Origin: CAYZQE01 sp964480635 | Lineage (GTDB): Bacteria; Pseudomonadota; Gammaproteobacteria; GCA-001735895 | DNA: 8,867 nt | Assembly (NCBI GenBank): GCA_964480635.1 | Contig: CAYZQE010000099.1 | Coordinates: 1-8,867 of the forward strand | Direction of reading: 5' to 3' | In this document: one piece after another, positions 6,291 to 8,867 of the stretch | How the letters are laid out: the number at the start of each line of letters is the position of its first letter | Numbering within the stretch: the first letter of the stretch is position 1 | Position numbers and translations under genes: made by a program | The notes under the pieces: generated by a model | The model's input: the letters and a program-made list of their open reading frames with translations, nothing else | Told to the model about the DNA's origin: nothing | Database searches by the model: none

Positions 6291-7682
6291 TTATACGTCA
6301 GTTTTAATGTGAAAAGACTTAGGTCGAGTGACGGCTTCAAAACCTAAAACCGATAGGGTGCAGCCTTGCCCTGAATTTTTAATGCCTGTCCAAGCAAGGT
6401 CAGGGTCTAGATAGTCACAGCGGTTAATAAAAAAGGTGCCTGTTTCTACGGCTTGACCTAATTCAATACCTTTATCAATGTCGGTGGTAAAAATTGAGGC
6501 GGTTAAACCAAACTCACTATCATTCATCAGTGCAATAGCGTCTTCATCAGAGCTTACTTTTTGAATGCCTATGACGGGGCCAAAGCTTTCATCGGTCATG
6601 ACGCTCATGCTGTGGTTAACCTCCGTTAAAATTTGTGGGGCAAGGTAAGGGCTACCCGCTTTATCTAATGGGTAAGTATTTGTATTAATATGTGTTTTAG
6701 CACCTTGAGCAATGGCATCTTGGGTTTGTTGGCGTACAAAATCGGCTGCACTGGCTTTAACCATCGGCCCCATGCTAGTTAGCGCATCGTCCGACCGACC
6801 TAGTTTAAGTTGCTTTACCCAAGCAATAGACTGAGCAAGAAAGTCATCATAAATTGCTTCGTGCACATAAATGCGTTCGACACCGCAACAAGATTGCCCT
6901 GAATTATAAAAGGCACCATCCATGGTGGTATCAACCGCTTGAGCAACATTAGCATCACTGCGTATATAGGCGGGGTCTTTACCGCCAAGTTCTAAACCGA
7001 CACCTATAAAACGGCCAGATGCCGCTTTTTCGACCATTGCACCGCCTGCTACAGAGCCTGTGAAGGCAACATAATCAATCGCATTATTCTTTATTAAAGC
7101 TTCGGTATCATCATGAGTGAGATGTAAATATTGAAAAATACCTTTAGGTAATCCCGCCTCAAGAAAAGCGGCCACTAAACGTTCAGCACATAAAGGTGTT
7201 TGTTTAGAGTGTTTTAATAACACGGCGTTACCCGCTAAAAGTGCAGGCATAATGGCGTTAATAGCGGTTAAATAAGGGTAGTTCCAAGGCGCTATTATAA
7301 ATAGTAAGCCTAAAGCTTCACGTTGAATCCAGCGATCAAAGCCCTCTTTTTTAGCAATTTTTATTGGTGCTAAACCCTTATCCGATAACTCAATCATTTT
7401 ACGAGCGCGCTCTTCTAAGCCCGCTACTTCACCTGCCGCAGATGCGATAGGGCGACCCATTTGCCAAGTGATTTCTTGAGCAATATCTTGTTTTTTAGCA
7501 ACAAAAGCATCAATGGCTTTTGAGCAGATTGCTTGGCGTTCGGCTAATGGTGTGCGTTTCCATAAAGTTTGAGCTTTACTGGCTAGGTTTAAAGCAGCTT
7601 GAATGTCTTGTTCAGTAGCATAGCTACGTTCGACATAAACCGAATTGTCGATAGGGCTGATAACAGAAAAAGTGTTGTTCAT
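6291..7682 (-). CDS. NAD(P)-dependent aldehyde dehydrogenase
   Basis: ALDH-superfamily enzyme of 463 residues that oxidises an aldehyde to the carboxylate. Visible residues are the oxyanion-hole Asn134 in APWN, cofactor Lys157 in LLKH, the FTGS nucleotide loop (207-210), the general base Glu231 in LELGG, catalytic Cys265 in SGQSCC, and SFGP at 366-369. Length and the LLKH form resemble the shorter semialdehyde dehydrogenases (Sad/YneI-like) rather than about 500-residue betaine aldehyde enzymes. The C-terminus (INRCDYLDPDLAWTGIKNSG, 419-438) is well formed, with no truncation. It lies 85 bp after the GS-like gene and 16 bp before the alcohol dehydrogenase. Likely role: oxidise a gamma-glutamyl aminoaldehyde to the gamma-glutamyl amino acid. 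The class is certain; the substrate is inferred. The ATG at 7680-7682 has only a weak GAGAA-type ribosome site. Confidence 0.94.
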   Translation of the reverse strand: MNNTFSVISPIDNSVYVERSYATEQDIQAALNLASKAQTLWKRTPLAERQAICSKAIDAFVAKKQDIAQEITWQMGRPIASAAGEVAGLEERARKMIELSDKGLAPIKIAKKEGFDRWIQREALGLLFIIAPWNYPYLTAINAIMPALLAGNAVLLKHSKQTPLCAERLVAAFLEAGLPKGIFQYLHLTHDDTEALIKNNAIDYVAFTGSVAGGAMVEKAASGRFIGVGLELGGKDPAYIRSDANVAQAVDTTMDGAFYNSGQSCCGVERIYVHEAIYDDFLAQSIAWVKQLKLGRSDDALTSMGPMVKASAADFVRQQTQDAIAQGAKTHINTNTYPLDKAGSPYLAPQILTEVNHSMSVMTDESFGPVIGIQKVSSDEDAIALMNDSEFGLTASIFTTDIDKGIELGQAVETGTFFINRCDYLDPDLAWTGIKNSGQGCTLSVLGFEAVTRPKSFHIKTDV

Positions 7683-7767
7683 TATTGGTTCTCTAAAATA
7701 TGTTGATTTTTTTATCTCTCTACCTCAATCAAGGGAGCGGGAGCTTAAATTGTTTTAGTTTTAAGAA
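7683..7767 (-). other. 85-bp spacer between GS-like and aldehyde dehydrogenase genes
   Basis: The widest gap inside the minus-strand operon. It is A/T-rich except for a perfect tandem GGGAGC-GGGAGC at 7733-7744 (plus-strand reading). A weak 6-bp inverted repeat, CTTAAA (7744-7749) with TTTAAG (7760-7765), touches it. There is no intrinsic terminator and no convincing promoter on the minus strand, so I treat the operon as continuous across it. Confidence 0.3.
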
Positions 7768-8867
7768 TTAAATAATCTCAAAATAACGCTCCAGTTCCCA
7801 ATCTGTGACATGCTTACGAAATTCACGCTCTTCCCATTCTCGCGTCGCGGCAAAATGCTCAACAAAAGCATCACCAAATAAAGAGCGAGCAGCCTCGGAT
7901 GCTTTAAATGCTTGAGCGGCATCCCATAAAGTTCTGGGTAAGGTTAAATGTTCAGGGTGTTTTTGCTCATAAGCATTGCCTTTAATTTGAGCTTCTGGCT
8001 CCCATTTATTCTCAATGCCATAAAGGCCAGCACCTAAGGCAGCCGCTAAAGCTAAATAAGGGTTAGCATCAGCAGAACCTAAGCGATGCTCAACGCGTTG
8101 AGATTTTTCACTACCCGGAATAACACGCAAAGCCGTGGTACGGTTTTCGACCCCCCAAGTGGCATCTGTTGGTGCCCAAAAACCGGGGATAAGGCGTGAG
8201 TAGCTATTAATGCTAGGCGAAGTCATACACAATAATTGTGGCATTAAGCGTTGTTGTCCCGCTACAAAATGGCGCTGTAAATCACTCATGTTGTGATCTT
8301 TTGATGGGTCGTGAAAAGCAGGGCCAGAGCCATCTTTATGGCGTAGTGAAATATGGATGTGTCCACTTTGTCCTGGGTAATCATTTGACCACTTAGCCAT
8401 AAAGGTTGCCATCATGCCTTTGTGTTGCGCTAACACTTTCATAAATGTTTTAAATAAGGCACCTTTATCGGCTGCTGCCAGTGCGCTATCCACACCGATT
8501 GCCGCTTCTAAAACGCCAGGCCCTGTTTCGGTGTGTAAGCCCTCAATGGGAAAGTCCATTTTTTCAGATAATTCAATGATATCAGCGTATAAATCGGCAT
8601 GTACCGAGTTACGAATCATAGAGTAACCAAACCAGTCGGGGGTGATGGGCTTTAAGTTTTTATAGCCTTTTTCACGAATACTATCAGGCGTTTCATCAAA
8701 CATAAAAAATTCGTATTCTAAAGCGGCAAAGGCATCAAGCCCCATATCACTGGCTTTTTGTAGAACGCGACGTAATGTAGAACGAGGGCAAACGGCCTCA
8801 GCTTGGTCAGAAAATTCAGCAATAAACAGTAACATACCCTCTTCAAATGGAATGTCGCGACAGGTGT
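7768..8867 (-). CDS. Glutamine synthetase-family gamma-glutamylamide ligase (5' end missing)
   Basis: ATP-dependent ligase of the glutamine synthetase fold, lacking roughly the first 80-100 residues. The frame is open to the window edge (365 residues visible, numbered from the edge). The Met at 8835 is internal because in-frame TCRDIPFEEG precedes it. Core elements are intact: EYEF (50-53) and the TETGPG loop (112-117) for metal and glutamate, GHIHISL (168-174) for ATP, NSYSRLIPGFWAPT (220-233), WGVENRTTALR (237-247), RVEHR (257-261) and DANPYL (266-271). The NLYDLP-type adenylylation site of ordinary GlnA is absent. This and the operon fit a ligase joining glutamate to an amine (PuuA/GlnA4-like) rather than nitrogen-assimilating glutamine synthetase. 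It is the first visible gene of the operon; its promoter lies outside the window. Confidence 0.9.
   Translation of the reverse strand, partial: TCRDIPFEEGMLLFIAEFSDQAEAVCPRSTLRRVLQKASDMGLDAFAALEYEFFMFDETPDSIREKGYKNLKPITPDWFGYSMIRNSVHADLYADIIELSEKMDFPIEGLHTETGPGVLEAAIGVDSALAAADKGALFKTFMKVLAQHKGMMATFMAKWSNDYPGQSGHIHISLRHKDGSGPAFHDPSKDHNMSDLQRHFVAGQQRLMPQLLCMTSPSINSYSRLIPGFWAPTDATWGVENRTTALRVIPGSEKSQRVEHRLGSADANPYLALAAALGAGLYGIENKWEPEAQIKGNAYEQKHPEHLTLPRTLWDAAQAFKASEAARSLFGDAFVEHFAATREWEEREFRKHVTDWELERYFEII

Noticed and set aside
6275..6340. N-terminal extension of the alcohol dehydrogenase to 6340
   Set aside because: It would overlap the aldehyde dehydrogenase gene by 50 bp and adds 22 residues unlike the family. 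The inner ATG has a ribosome site and gives the normal length.
8414..8626. 70-codon plus-strand reading frame opposite the GS-like gene
   Set aside because: Antisense to conserved GS-family coding sequence, with no recognisable features.
8833..8835. ATG at 8835 as the true start of the GS-like gene
   Set aside because: The frame stays open to the window edge with GS-like residues before it, and the N-terminal beta-grasp domain would be missing, so the gene is cut by the window.
1..8867. Mobile element, phage, defence system, CRISPR or RNA gene
   Set aside because: No transposase, integrase, terminal inverted repeats, spaced direct repeats or tRNA/rRNA-like sequence was seen on either strand, and coding density is normal throughout.

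Overview
The window is an AT-rich (roughly 40% GC by eye), densely coded chromosomal segment. It is probably from a low-GC, likely marine, gammaproteobacterium. The grounds are an E. coli-type QueG, the crcB-serS adjacency common in gammaproteobacteria, and an OmpH/Skp periplasmic protein, which implies a Gram-negative envelope. I see no mobile element, CRISPR array, tRNA or rRNA. No genus can be named with confidence.

Left part (21-1088, minus): queG, epoxyqueuosine reductase, divergently transcribed from the next block. Its likely start is TTG. Plus-strand block (1157-3913): crcB (fluoride channel), serS (seryl-tRNA synthetase), a small membrane-anchored DUF4124-like protein and an OmpH/Skp-family periplasmic protein. 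The block ends at a strong hairpin (about 3933-3964) that has T runs on both strands, so it can also terminate the convergent operon coming from the right.

Right part (3966-8867, minus): a tight five-gene operon. In transcription order it encodes a glutamine-synthetase-family ligase (5' end cut by the window edge), an aldehyde dehydrogenase, an iron-dependent alcohol dehydrogenase, a class I glutamine amidotransferase-type hydrolase, and a gamma-glutamylamine-cyclotransferase-like protein whose start overlaps the hydrolase gene. Together they suggest a gamma-glutamylation route for an amine or amino alcohol. The ligase would cap the amine with glutamate, the alcohol and aldehyde dehydrogenases would oxidise the alcohol to an acid, and the hydrolase would release glutamate plus an amino acid. 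An ethanolamine-to-glycine route through gamma-glutamylethanolamide is the closest described parallel; the substrate here is inferred. The added cyclotransferase is the least expected member, since it could open the same gamma-glutamyl bond by a second chemistry, giving 5-oxoproline and free amine.

The most interesting parts are this five-gene operon and the serS-linked pair of envelope proteins. The rest is ordinary housekeeping sequence.
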